Origin: Halobacterium wangiae
Lineage (GTDB): Archaea; Halobacteriota; Halobacteria; Halobacteriales; Halobacteriaceae
NCBI RefSeq assembly: GCF_021249345.1
Contig: NZ_CP089588.1
Coordinates: forward strand, 2,480,001 to 2,544,000
DNA: 64,000 bases
Direction of reading: 5' to 3'
Each line of letters starts with the position of its first letter. The stretch's first letter is position 1. Below the pieces are notes generated by a model that did no database searches, was not told where the DNA came from, and saw only the letters and a program-made list of their open reading frames with translations. Shown in pieces: positions 34,218 to 42,042 of this stretch. Position numbers and translations under genes: made by a program.

Positions 34218-35627
34218 ATGGTTTCTCGGCTCGTGCTCGGCTGCGGAACGACGGGCCACGCCCTCGTCCAGTCGTTCGCAGGACGACGCGGCGACCTCTT
34301 CGTCATCGACTCCGACGAGAGCCGCGTGGAGTCGCTGCGCAACGAGAAGGTCGCGGCCGAGCTGGGCGACGTCACGGACCCCGAGGTGATTCGGCGCCCG
34401 AACCACCCGGTCGACGTGGTCGTGGTGGCGTCCGACGCGGCGGAGGTCAACCGGCTGGCGGCGGACGCCGCTCGCGAGGTGTACCCGAACGCCGAGCTCG
34501 TGGCGTTGCTCGGGTTCGAGGCGACCAACCACGACAGGGCCGCCCTCGAGTCGCTGGCCGACCACATCGTCGACCCGGGGGCGGCCGTCCTCGACCACGT
34601 CGAGGAGGTGACTGCGACTGGGGCGTCCGTCCGTCTGCAGGCGCTCCGCGAAGTCCTCAACGACATCGAGGGGACCCTCGGCGTCTTCATGCACGACAAC
34701 CCCGACCCGGACGCCATCGCGGCCGCCGTCGGACTGCAGGCGCTGGCAGGAGACGCGGGCGTCGACTCCGAGGCGTGTTACTTCGGGGAGATCTCCCACC
34801 AGGAGAACCGCGCGTTCGTCAACCTCCTCGACCTGGAGGTGCGGAACGTCACTGCCGCCGACGACCTGGAGTACGACGCCGTCGCGCTCGTCGACCACTC
34901 CGCGCCCGGCGTCAACGACCAGCTCGACCCCGAGACGGACGTGGACATCATCATCGACCACCACCCGCCGAAGGCGGACGTCGACGCCACCTTCGTCGAC
35001 ATCCGCGAGGAGATGGGCGCGGCCAGCACCATCCTCGTGGAGTACATCCGGGGGTACAACCTCGACATCGACACGTCGGTGGCGACCGCGCTGCTGTACG
35101 GCATCAGGGTGGACACGAAGGACTTCGCCCGCGAGATCACTATCGACGACTTCGAGGCCGGCGCGTGGCTGCTCCCGCAGACCGACACCGACGTCCTCGA
35201 ACGCATCGAGACGCCGTCGATGAGCGCTGACACCCTCGACACCATCGCGGCCGCCATCCGCAACCGGGAGCTCGACGGGTCGATGCTGGCGTCCTGCGTC
35301 GGCTCCATCGCCGACCGCGACACGCTCGCACAGGCCGCCGACCGCTTGCTCGCGATGCGCGGGGTGACCGTCACCTTCGTCTACGGCTTCACCGAGGGGA
35401 CCATCTACGTCTCGGCGCGCGCTCGCGGGAAGGACATCGACCTCGGCGCGGTGCTCCGTGAGGCGTTCGGCGACCTGGGGAGCGCGGGCGGCCACGCCGA
35501 CATGGCGGGCGCACAGCTCCCGCTGGGACTGTTCGACGAGGTCGACGACGAAGCCGAGGCCACGCTCACGGAGATGGTCGAGGACGTGGTGTCGAAGCGG
35601 TTCTTCGACGCGGTTCGAGGGGAGTGA
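34218..35627 (+). CDS. DHH-DHHA1 phosphoesterase with N-terminal RCK/TrkA-N Rossmann domain
   Basis: A 469-residue cytosolic protein. Residues 1-120 form a TrkA-N-type Rossmann domain (GCGTTGHALVQSF loop, then VIDSDESRVESL) that could bind NAD or another nucleotide. The DHH domain (about 150-330) carries H159-D160-x2-D163-x-D165, D226-H227, D247-H248-H249 and D299, the Mn2+ ligands of this family. The DHHA1 domain (about 350-460) ends with GGHADMAGA (the glycine-rich GGH substrate motif). Relatives degrade cyclic di-AMP or short oligoribonucleotides; which applies is an inference. The adjacent CBS-ParB gene is codirectional, 32 bp downstream with its own TATA box. Confidence 0.87.
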   Translation: MVSRLVLGCGTTGHALVQSFAGRRGDLFVIDSDESRVESLRNEKVAAELGDVTDPEVIRRPNHPVDVVVVASDAAEVNRLAADAAREVYPNAELVALLGFEATNHDRAALESLADHIVDPGAAVLDHVEEVTATGASVRLQALREVLNDIEGTLGVFMHDNPDPDAIAAAVGLQALAGDAGVDSEACYFGEISHQENRAFVNLLDLEVRNVTAADDLEYDAVALVDHSAPGVNDQLDPETDVDIIIDHHPPKADVDATFVDIREEMGAASTILVEYIRGYNLDIDTSVATALLYGIRVDTKDFAREITIDDFEAGAWLLPQTDTDVLERIETPSMSADTLDTIAAAIRNRELDGSMLASCVGSIADRDTLAQAADRLLAMRGVTVTFVYGFTEGTIYVSARARGKDIDLGAVLREAFGDLGSAGGHADMAGAQLPLGLFDEVDDEAEATLTEMVEDVVSKRFFDAVRGE

Positions 35628-35628
35628 G

Positions 35629-35634
35629 CTTTTG
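35629..35634 (+). promoter_or_regulatory. TATA-like box of the CBS-ParB gene
   Basis: gctttt lies immediately after the DHH gene stop and is centred 28 nt before the ATG at 35660. It supports a leaderless start there and rules out an in-frame codon at 35624. Confidence 0.45.
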
Positions 35635-35659
35635 CCGGTCGGCGTCCAATGCCTCGGTG

Positions 35660-36481
35660 ATGGACCAGGCGTTCGAGTACGACGGGACCAAACCAAAGGT
35701 CGAGGACTACATGACGCGGGACGTGGCGACCGTCTCGCCCGACGACACGGTCCGCGACGTCGCGACCCGTATCTCCGAGAGCGAGCACAACGGCTTCCCG
35801 GTGTGTGACGGCCGGCGCGTCGAGGGGTTCGTCTCAGCGCGGGACCTCCTCCTCTCGGACCCCCAGGAACTCGTCTTCAAGGCGATGAGCGACGAGCTGA
35901 TCGTCGCACACCCGGAGATGAAGGTGACGGACGCGGCCCGCGTCATCCTCCGGTCTGGCATCCAGAAGCTCCCCGTCGTGGACGACGCCGGCAACCTCGT
36001 CGGCATCATCTCGAACTCGGACGTCATCCGCTCGCAGATCGAACGCGCCACCCCGGAGAAGGTTGGGAAACTCAAGCGCACCCTGGAGACGATCCACGGC
36101 GTCGACGCCACCGAAGAACGCCGCTCCGTCCGGCTCTCGGAGATTGTACCGACCCAGAGGAAGGTGTACGCCGACGAACTGGAGGGGCGGAGCTACGAAC
36201 TCGAACACGGGCTGGCGGAGCCCCTGGTGGTCATCGACAACAGCGGGGAGAGCGGCAGCGACGACGGCGACCTGCTGCTCGCGGACGGCCACCACCGCGT
36301 GATGGCCGCCGAGCGCTCGGGCGTCGAGGAGATGGACGCCTACGTCATCGTCCTCGGCAGACGCGTCGACCTGGGGATGGCCCGCACCGCCGAGAAGGAG
36401 GGGCTGGACTCGATCTCGGACATCAGCGTCGTCGACTACGCACGCCACCCGCTCGTCGAGACCATCGAACGCCTCCAGTAG
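35660..36481 (+). CDS. CBS-pair plus ParB/SerK-like domain protein
   Basis: A 273-residue soluble protein. Residues about 14-130 are two CBS motifs (MTRDVATVSPDDTVRDVATRI and the repeat around VTDAARVILRSGIQKLPVVDDAGNLVG), which normally bind adenine nucleotides. Residues about 160-265 form a ParB-like/sulfiredoxin-fold domain with the D209-G210-H211-H212-R213 motif in LLADGHHRVMAA. The fold is shared by DNA-partition nucleases and by the archaeal free-serine kinase SerK, which has the same DGHHR motif. There is no ParA partner or helix-turn-helix part, so a metabolic serine (or related) kinase regulated by nucleotides is the better guess; the catalytic role is not proven. Confidence 0.75.
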   Translation: MDQAFEYDGTKPKVEDYMTRDVATVSPDDTVRDVATRISESEHNGFPVCDGRRVEGFVSARDLLLSDPQELVFKAMSDELIVAHPEMKVTDAARVILRSGIQKLPVVDDAGNLVGIISNSDVIRSQIERATPEKVGKLKRTLETIHGVDATEERRSVRLSEIVPTQRKVYADELEGRSYELEHGLAEPLVVIDNSGESGSDDGDLLLADGHHRVMAAERSGVEEMDAYVIVLGRRVDLGMARTAEKEGLDSISDISVVDYARHPLVETIERLQ

Positions 36482-36526
36482 TCCGATCTCCAGTACTCCC
36501 GTCTCCGTACCCCGTCCGTCGCGGCG

Positions 36527-37369
36527 TCACGCCTCCGTGACGTTCAACTCCTCGTCGACGTGCATCGTGAGGCTGTCGGCTCCGACGTCGACCGTGAGTT
36601 CGACCTCGGTCGGGTCCTCGGAGACGATCGTCGCGTTGTCCGTCGAGTGTGCGAACTCCAGGGCCGCCGGGAACTCCCGCCTCAGGTCGACGCCGTGGTC
36701 GTAGTACAGGGAGACGACGGCGGGGTGTCGGAGGACAGTCAGCCCCACTGGCACGTGGATCGTCATCCAGCAGCGCTCGCAGTCGATGACGACGGAGAGG
36801 TGGCCGTCGTCGTCGCGCTCGAACTCGGAGGGCACTATCGCACTGGCGCAGACTGGGCACGTCCCGTCGACGGCGCGTTCGAGGTCCAGCTGGACGTCGC
36901 CGATGGCGAACTCGACGATCTCGTGGACGTCGGCCCCGTCGGCGACCGACGGCGGGACGGCGGTCATGAAGAACACGTCGTGTTCCTCGCACTGGACCGT
37001 GAGCAGGTGGTCCTCGTAGCGCGCCGTCAACCCCTCGCCACACTGGGGGCACTCGTGGTCGACGACGGCCTCCCGTGGCTCGGGGGCCGTGGTGTAGGTG
37101 CCGGCCTCGACGGAGCCGATGGCCTTCATCCCGGCGTACGTCGGCGCGTAGCCGTCCTCGCGTTTGACGACGAAGCGGTCCCTGAGCTTCCCGAGGTGGT
37201 AGTTGAACCGGCCGGCGTCGTCGAAACCGACGGCCCGTCGGAGTTCCGCGAACTCCACCGTCGAGCCGTCGCCCACGTGGCCACGGTTCGTCAGCTCGCG
37301 GAGGATGGCGACCCGGGAGGGGTCCGAGAGGACGCCGAACGCGTCCGCAGCGGTGTCGGGGTCGGTCAT
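36527..37369 (-). CDS. ArsR-type winged-helix regulator with zinc-ribbon effector domain
   Basis: A 280-residue protein. Residues about 5-95 are an ArsR-like winged helix (AFGVLSDPSRVAILRELTN, then FAELRRAVGFDDAGRFNYHL and a wing EDGYAPTYAG). The C-terminal part holds two zinc-ribbon half motifs (CPQCGEGL and, 70 residues later, CPVCASAI with CERC), a combination found in haloarchaeal regulators. It is divergent from an ABC exporter, which it is likely to control. The ATG at 37369 fits an A-rich element at 37391-37398; an in-frame extension to 37396 is less likely. Confidence 0.8.
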   Translation of the reverse strand: MTDPDTAADAFGVLSDPSRVAILRELTNRGHVGDGSTVEFAELRRAVGFDDAGRFNYHLGKLRDRFVVKREDGYAPTYAGMKAIGSVEAGTYTTAPEPREAVVDHECPQCGEGLTARYEDHLLTVQCEEHDVFFMTAVPPSVADGADVHEIVEFAIGDVQLDLERAVDGTCPVCASAIVPSEFERDDDGHLSVVIDCERCWMTIHVPVGLTVLRHPAVVSLYYDHGVDLRREFPAALEFAHSTDNATIVSEDPTEVELTVDVGADSLTMHVDEELNVTEA

Positions 37370-37428
37370 ACCTCGGTGTGCGCTCCCGACCGACAAAAGC
37401 CCGTCGTGTCAGACGACGAGTAGAACGC

Positions 37429-37467
37429 TCGTTCTGGAAGCGAACGAACAGAAACGTCATTCTGGAA
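37429..37467. promoter_or_regulatory. Likely operator region between the ArsR-type gene and the ABC exporter
   Basis: TCGTTC (37429-37434) and GAACGA (37442-37447) form an inverted repeat with a 7-base spacer. TTCTGGAA occurs twice as a direct repeat (37432-37439 and 37460-37467, 28 bp apart, close to three helical turns). Both lie just upstream of the exporter TATA box. Together they look like binding sites for the divergent regulator, although binding has not been shown. Confidence 0.5.
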
Positions 37468-37470
37468 ACC

Positions 37471-37477
37471 ATTATCC
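37471..37477 (+). promoter_or_regulatory. TATA box of the ABC exporter operon
   Basis: attatcc is centred 27 nt before the ATG at 37501, which gives a leaderless mRNA. It is adjacent to the repeated motifs that probably bind the ArsR-type regulator. Confidence 0.5.
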
Positions 37478-37500
37478 TCGCCCGTGGTCTCTACTCTGAT

Positions 37501-38568
37501 ATGAGTCAGGCGAAATACCGCGACAGACCGACCGACTCGTCGGAGGGCGCCCCCGACGGCGAGACGGTGTTGGCAGTCGAGGGGTTGCAGAAGACGTACG
37601 GCGACGGCGAGGAGGCGGTCCACGCCGTCGACGACGTCTCGTTCGAGGTGTCACGTGGGGAAGTGGTCGGCGTGCTCGGGCCGAACGGCGCCGGGAAGAC
37701 GACCACGATCAAGTCGATTCTCGGCCTCGTGGTCCCGAGCGCAGGCCGCGTCGAGATCGCGGGCGTTGACGTCGCCGCGGACCAGCGAGGCGTCTACCGG
37801 CACGTTGGCGCGATGCTGGAGGGCGCGCGGAACGTCTACTGGCGGCTCACCGTCCGCGAGAACCTCGAGTTCTTCGCCGCGCTCGGCGGCAACGACCCCG
37901 ACGCCGCGCGGGAGCGCCACGAGCGACTCCTCGAACAGTTCGGTCTCGCGGAGAAGGCCGACGAGACGGTCAACGACCTCTCTCGCGGCCAGAAGCAGAA
38001 GGTGTCGCTGGCGGCCACCCTGGCCCGCGGGACCGACGTCGTCTTCCTCGACGAACCGACGCTCGGCCTCGACGTGGAGGCCTCCCTGGAACTCCGCCGG
38101 GAACTCCGTCGGCTCGCCGACGAGGAGGACATCACCATCGTCCTCTCCAGTCACGACATGGACGTCGTCGAGGACGTCTGCGACCGCGTCGTCATCCTCT
38201 CCGACGGCCGGGTCATCGCCGACGACCCGGTCGAGGACCTCGTCCGCGTCTTCGAGACGCAGGCCTACCGCCTCACCGTCGAGGGGAGCGTCGACGCCGG
38301 CGTTCGCGACCGACTGGGTCGGGCGTTCGCGGTCGACAACTGGGAGGACGTCGGCGACCGCACCCGGTTCGACGTCACGCTCGCGGACGGGGTTCCCGCG
38401 AGTGACGCTGGTGAGGGCACGTCGCGCGACGGCCACTCCCTCTACGGGCTCCTCGACGTGCTCCGCGACGAGGGCCTCGAGCTGCTCGACGTGGACGGCC
38501 TCGAACCCGACCTCGAGGACGTCTTCCTCGAAGTCACCGGGCGGACGCCCGGGGAGGGCGAGCAATGA
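37501..38568 (+). CDS. ABC transporter ATP-binding protein (ABC-2 exporter)
   Basis: A 355-residue ATPase. The nucleotide-binding domain spans about residues 20-250, with the Walker A loop in GPNGAGKTTTIKSI, the LSRGQKQK signature (a variant of LSGGQ) and the Walker B VVFLDEPTLGLD. An H-loop SSHD follows. The C-terminal 90 residues are an acidic extension, as in other ABC-2 type exporters. Its stop codon overlaps the permease start by 4 bp (38565-38568). Substrate unknown; the divergent ArsR-type regulator with zinc ribbons suggests a stress-inducible efflux system. Confidence 0.9.
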   Translation: MSQAKYRDRPTDSSEGAPDGETVLAVEGLQKTYGDGEEAVHAVDDVSFEVSRGEVVGVLGPNGAGKTTTIKSILGLVVPSAGRVEIAGVDVAADQRGVYRHVGAMLEGARNVYWRLTVRENLEFFAALGGNDPDAARERHERLLEQFGLAEKADETVNDLSRGQKQKVSLAATLARGTDVVFLDEPTLGLDVEASLELRRELRRLADEEDITIVLSSHDMDVVEDVCDRVVILSDGRVIADDPVEDLVRVFETQAYRLTVEGSVDAGVRDRLGRAFAVDNWEDVGDRTRFDVTLADGVPASDAGEGTSRDGHSLYGLLDVLRDEGLELLDVDGLEPDLEDVFLEVTGRTPGEGEQ

Positions 38569-39377
38569 GCGTCCCGACCGAACGCGCGACGGTGGACACC
38601 GGACTCAGGGGGTACCTGCGCTTCTTCCGCGCGTCGTTCAAGAAGATGCTCATCCTCCTGGTTCGCTACCCCGTCAACACCATCTCGCAGTTCGGGTCGA
38701 TCCTGCTGTTCTTCCTCGTCCTGTTCTACGGAGGGCGGGCCGTCGCACCGACGGCCATGTCGAACACGCTGTCCGGCCTCATCGTCGGGTTCTTCCTCTG
38801 GACGCTGTCCATCGCGGCGTACGGTGGACTCTCGTGGGGCATCACGCGGGAGGCCCAGTGGGGGACCCTCGAACAGCTGTTCATGTCGCCGTTCGGCTTC
38901 GGCCCCGTCATGATCGCCAGAACGCTCGTCAGCATCCTGGAGACGTTCCTCTGGGGGACCGTCACGCTCCTGTTCATGATGGTCGTGACTGGCCGCTGGC
39001 TCACCCTCGACCCGTTGACCGTGATCCCGCTGGCCGCGCTCGCGCTCGCGCCGGCGGTGGGCATCGGGTTCGTCTTCGGCGGGCTCGCCATCCGGTTCAA
39101 GCGCATCGAGAACGCCTTCCAGCTCGTGCAGTTCGTGTTCGTGGCGCTCATCGCCGCGCCCGTCGACCAGTACCCGCTGTTGAAGTGGCTGCCGCTCGCG
39201 CAGGGGAGCCAGCTCCTCCAGACGGCGATGAGCGACGGCGTCGCGCTCTGGAACCTCCCCGCCGGCGAACTCGCAGTGCTCGTCGTCACCGCAGTCGTCT
39301 ACCTCCTGGTCGGCTACGCCGCCTTCCACTACTGCCAGCGGTGGGCGCGCCGCGAGGGCGTCATGGGACACTACTGA
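38565..39377 (+). CDS. ABC-2 type transporter permease
   Basis: A 270-residue permease with six hydrophobic segments; the first membrane segment follows a cytosolic RFFRASFKKMLILLVRYP amphipathic entry. A loop EAQWGTLEQLFMSPFGF before segment 3 and GGLAIRFKRIENAFQLVQF near segment 5 are typical of ABC-2 permeases. It pairs with the ATPase, with which it is translationally coupled (ATGA). An AT-rich stretch beyond the gene (39414-39424) is the likely promoter of the next gene. Confidence 0.88.
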   Translation: MSVPTERATVDTGLRGYLRFFRASFKKMLILLVRYPVNTISQFGSILLFFLVLFYGGRAVAPTAMSNTLSGLIVGFFLWTLSIAAYGGLSWGITREAQWGTLEQLFMSPFGFGPVMIARTLVSILETFLWGTVTLLFMMVVTGRWLTLDPLTVIPLAALALAPAVGIGFVFGGLAIRFKRIENAFQLVQFVFVALIAAPVDQYPLLKWLPLAQGSQLLQTAMSDGVALWNLPAGELAVLVVTAVVYLLVGYAAFHYCQRWARREGVMGHY

Positions 39378-39484
39378 TTCCAGTCCGCGTGTGGTCCAGT
39401 GCCACACCGTCAAATCATTTACATGAAGGCGACGACACGGGTGTCGTAGGGCACGTGGTCCAGCACGCTGTCCCCCGAACGACG

Positions 39485-40048
39485 ATGACCGACACCAACA
39501 CACGTAGCGAGGACGCACAGTCTCCGCTCACCGACCCCGACTCCCTCCGCGAACGCGACGACGTGGTCGTCGAGGAGGTCACCCGACCGATGCCCGACGA
39601 GAAGTTCGAAGCGCTCCGCGAGCGCTACGACGCCATCGCTGGTGTCGTACAGGTCGGCCTCACCCACGAGGACGCCGTCCTCCTGTGGGGCGAGGAGTCC
39701 GCCGCCCCGCCGGGCGGGAGCGTCGACGGCGGCGAGGACTGGGTCGCTGCCGCACGCGACGCGATGGAGGACCTCACCGGCCAGCAGGTCGAAATCGACG
39801 ACCCGCTGCTGCTGGAGGTGACCCACTTCGCCCGCGAGAGCGACGAGTCCGAGACGTTCCCAGCGCCGAGCGTCCACTTCGGCGCGTCGCTCGTAGACCC
39901 CGACCCCGCGTTCGTCTCCGACCCCTCGGCCCCGGAGGACTTCGAACACCCGATGTTCGAGGACCCGCCACAACTCCAGTGGGTCGAGGCGGTGACCGAC
40001 GCGGTGGACGAGAACCACGCCCACCACGTCGACCTGTACCTCGACTGA
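39485..40048 (+). CDS. NUDIX-like protein with a degenerate Nudix box
   Basis: A 187-residue acidic protein. Residues about 50-110 follow the NUDIX fold order: strand AGVVQVGLTHEDAVLLWG, then a Nudix box position GGSVDGGEDWVAAARDAMEDLTG. In that box the canonical REUxEE catalytic carboxylates read D-A-M-E-D-L, so the Mg2+-binding Glu residues are mostly missing and hydrolase activity is unlikely. It may bind a nucleotide-like ligand. The remaining 70 residues have no recognised domain. It follows the ABC operon after 107 nt and appears to be transcribed separately. Confidence 0.6.
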   Translation: MTDTNTRSEDAQSPLTDPDSLRERDDVVVEEVTRPMPDEKFEALRERYDAIAGVVQVGLTHEDAVLLWGEESAAPPGGSVDGGEDWVAAARDAMEDLTGQQVEIDDPLLLEVTHFARESDESETFPAPSVHFGASLVDPDPAFVSDPSAPEDFEHPMFEDPPQLQWVEAVTDAVDENHAHHVDLYLD

Positions 40049-40134
40049 CGCCGACCGCGGCCCTCCAGCGCTTCATCGGTTGGCGGAGGCTTCTGGCTGC
40101 TACCGCCACGCGTGTACTTCGTTCCCTCCTCGGT

Positions 40135-40286
40135 CATTCGGCGGAGCCTGCGGCTCAGGCCCCGCTCACGCGTCACTCTCGCTCCGCGTTCGTGCATCCG
40201 GCGGAGCCTTCGGTTCCGCCCACCTCGCGGGTCGCTTCGCTCCCCGCTCGTTCATTCGGAGGGCGCGCTGCGCCCTCCCGCCTCGA
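40135..40286. repeat. Three tandem ~60-bp degenerate repeats, each with a compensated hairpin
   Basis: Units begin at 40135 (cattcggcggagcctgcg), 40195 (catccggcggagccttcg) and 40253 (cattcggagggcgcgctg), with periods of 60 and 58 bp. Each has a short hairpin after its start: GAGCC/GGCTC; GGAGCC/GGTTCC with one wobble; and, in the third, nine base pairs GGAGGGCGC/GCGCCCTCC. The sequence of the stems changes while pairing is kept. A shared T/C-rich second half (ctctcgctccgcg, gtcgcttcgctcccc) also recurs, and a partial copy may precede the first unit near 40120. It lies in the 272-nt gap between the NUDIX-like gene and the mutase gene, with no coding potential. The function is unknown. Confidence 0.7.
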
Positions 40287-40320
40287 AACCTCTTTGAGTC
40301 CTCCAACTGACGTTACACGC

Positions 40321-42024
40321 ATGTACGACGACGACGACCTCGCCGACATCCGCGAGGCGCGCGAGGAGTGGGAGACGGAGTCTCTCGACCCAGTACTCGA
40401 CGCCTACGGCGAGCGGAAGGACCGCTTCGCGACGGTGTCGAACATGGAGGTCGACCGGCTGTACACGCCCGCGGACGTCGCCGACCTCGACTACGACGAG
40501 GACCTCGGGTTCCCCGGCGAGTTCCCGTACACCAGGGGCGTCTACCCGACGGGCTACCGGGGCCGCACGTGGACGATGCGGCAGTTCGCTGGCTTCGGCA
40601 CCGCCGAGGAGACCAACGAGCGCTTCCACTACCTCATCGACGAGGGCCAGACCGGGCTGTCGACGGCCTTCGACATGCCGTCGCTGATGGGTCTGGACAG
40701 CGACGACCCGATGAGCCTCGGGGAGGTCGGCAAGGAGGGCGTCGCCGTCGACACCCTGCGGGACATGGAGATCCTCTTCGACGGTATCGACCTCGACGAG
40801 GTCTCGACGTCGTTCACCATCAACCCGAGCGCGCCGGTCATCTACGCGATGTACCTCGCGCTCGCCGACCAGCAGGGCGTCCCCCGCGAACAGCTCAGGG
40901 GCACCCTCCAGAACGACATGCTCAAGGAGTTCATCGCACAGAAGGAGTGGGTCGTCCCCCCGGAGCCCTCCCTCGACCTCGTCACCGACGTCGTGGAGTT
41001 CTGCGCCACCGAGACGCCGAAGTTCCACCCCATCTCCATCTCCGGCTACCACATCCGGGAGGCCGGTTCGACGGCCGTCCAGGAACTCGCGTTCACGCTC
41101 GCGGACGGCTTCGCCTACGTCGAGGACGCCATCGAGCGGGGCATGGACGTCGACGAGTTCGCGCCCACGCTCAGCTTCTTCTTCAACTCCCACAACTCCA
41201 TCTTCGAGGAGGTGGCGAAGTTCCGGGCGGCCCGCCGCATCTACGCTCGCGTGATGGACGAGTGGTACGACGCCGAGGCCGAGGCGTCGAAGACGCTGAA
41301 GTTCCACACGCAGACCGCCGGCCAGAGCCTCACCGCCCAGCAGCCGCTGAACAACGTCGCTCGCGTCACCCTCCAGGCGCTCGCGGCCGTGCTCGGGGGC
41401 TCCCAGAGCATCCACACGAACTCCTACGACGAGGCGCTCGCGCTCCCCAGCGAGGAGGCCGTTCGGGTCGCCCTGCGCACCCAGCAGATCATCGCCGACG
41501 AGTCCGGCGCCGCGGACATCGTCGACCCGCTCGGCGGCAGTTTCGCGGTCGAGAGCCTCACCGACGAGGTCGAGGCGGAGGCGATGGCGTACATCGAGGA
41601 GATCAGGGAGATGGGCGACGGCAGCGTCAGCGACGGCGTCCTCCAGGGCATCGCGGACGGCTACTTCCACCGCGAGATCCAGGAGTCCGCCTACGAGTAC
41701 CAGTCCCGAGTGGACGCCGAGGAGGAGACGGTCGTCGGCGTCAACAAGTACGAGATGGACGAGGACACCAGCCCCGACATCCTCCAGATCGACGAGGACG
41801 CGACCCGCGACCGACAGCTGAACCGCCTCGAATCCGTGAAGGCCGAGCGCGACGACGCGGCCGTCGCCGAGACCCTCGACGCGCTCCGCGGGGCCATCCA
41901 CACCGAGGAGAACACCATCCCGTACATCGTGGACGCGGTGAAGGCGTACGCTACGATGGGCGAGATCATGCAGGTGTTCGAGGACGAGTTCGGCGGCTAC
42001 CAGGAGACGGCCGCTGTCGCCTGA
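40321..42024 (+). CDS. mcmA1: Methylmalonyl-CoA mutase, large (substrate-binding) subunit
   Basis: A 567-residue protein with the TIM-barrel domain of acyl-CoA mutases and no B12-binding domain. Marks include FPYTRGVYPTGYRGRTWTMRQ (acyl-CoA entry), FDMPSLMGLDSDDP, HPISISGYHIREAGS and FHTQTAGQSLTAQQPLNN. The B12-binding subunit is encoded 19 kb away (61376-61792), so the enzyme is a two-chain complex. It interconverts (R)-methylmalonyl-CoA and succinyl-CoA using adenosylcobalamin. Start at 40321 is preferred because the frame is open far upstream through the repeat region without protein similarity. Confidence 0.95.
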   Translation: MYDDDDLADIREAREEWETESLDPVLDAYGERKDRFATVSNMEVDRLYTPADVADLDYDEDLGFPGEFPYTRGVYPTGYRGRTWTMRQFAGFGTAEETNERFHYLIDEGQTGLSTAFDMPSLMGLDSDDPMSLGEVGKEGVAVDTLRDMEILFDGIDLDEVSTSFTINPSAPVIYAMYLALADQQGVPREQLRGTLQNDMLKEFIAQKEWVVPPEPSLDLVTDVVEFCATETPKFHPISISGYHIREAGSTAVQELAFTLADGFAYVEDAIERGMDVDEFAPTLSFFFNSHNSIFEEVAKFRAARRIYARVMDEWYDAEAEASKTLKFHTQTAGQSLTAQQPLNNVARVTLQALAAVLGGSQSIHTNSYDEALALPSEEAVRVALRTQQIIADESGAADIVDPLGGSFAVESLTDEVEAEAMAYIEEIREMGDGSVSDGVLQGIADGYFHREIQESAYEYQSRVDAEEETVVGVNKYEMDEDTSPDILQIDEDATRDRQLNRLESVKAERDDAAVAETLDALRGAIHTEENTIPYIVDAVKAYATMGEIMQVFEDEFGGYQETAAVA

Positions 42025-42042
42025 GTCACGCTCCGGTCCCTC

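Noticed and set aside
32501-34717. 738-codon minus-strand frame opposite nuoN and the DHH gene
   Set aside because: Crosses two opposite-strand genes with full conserved motifs; no start signal or domain is seen.
37655-40048. 797-codon plus-strand frame running through the exporter genes and the NUDIX-like gene
   Set aside because: Only its last 187 codons (from ATG 39485) look like a protein of haloarchaeal type. The upstream part is out of frame with two well-supported ABC genes.
40135-40286. CRISPR array
   Set aside because: Units are degenerate, the shared parts lie in both halves, no spacer-like variable segments of fixed size exist, and no cas genes are in the window.
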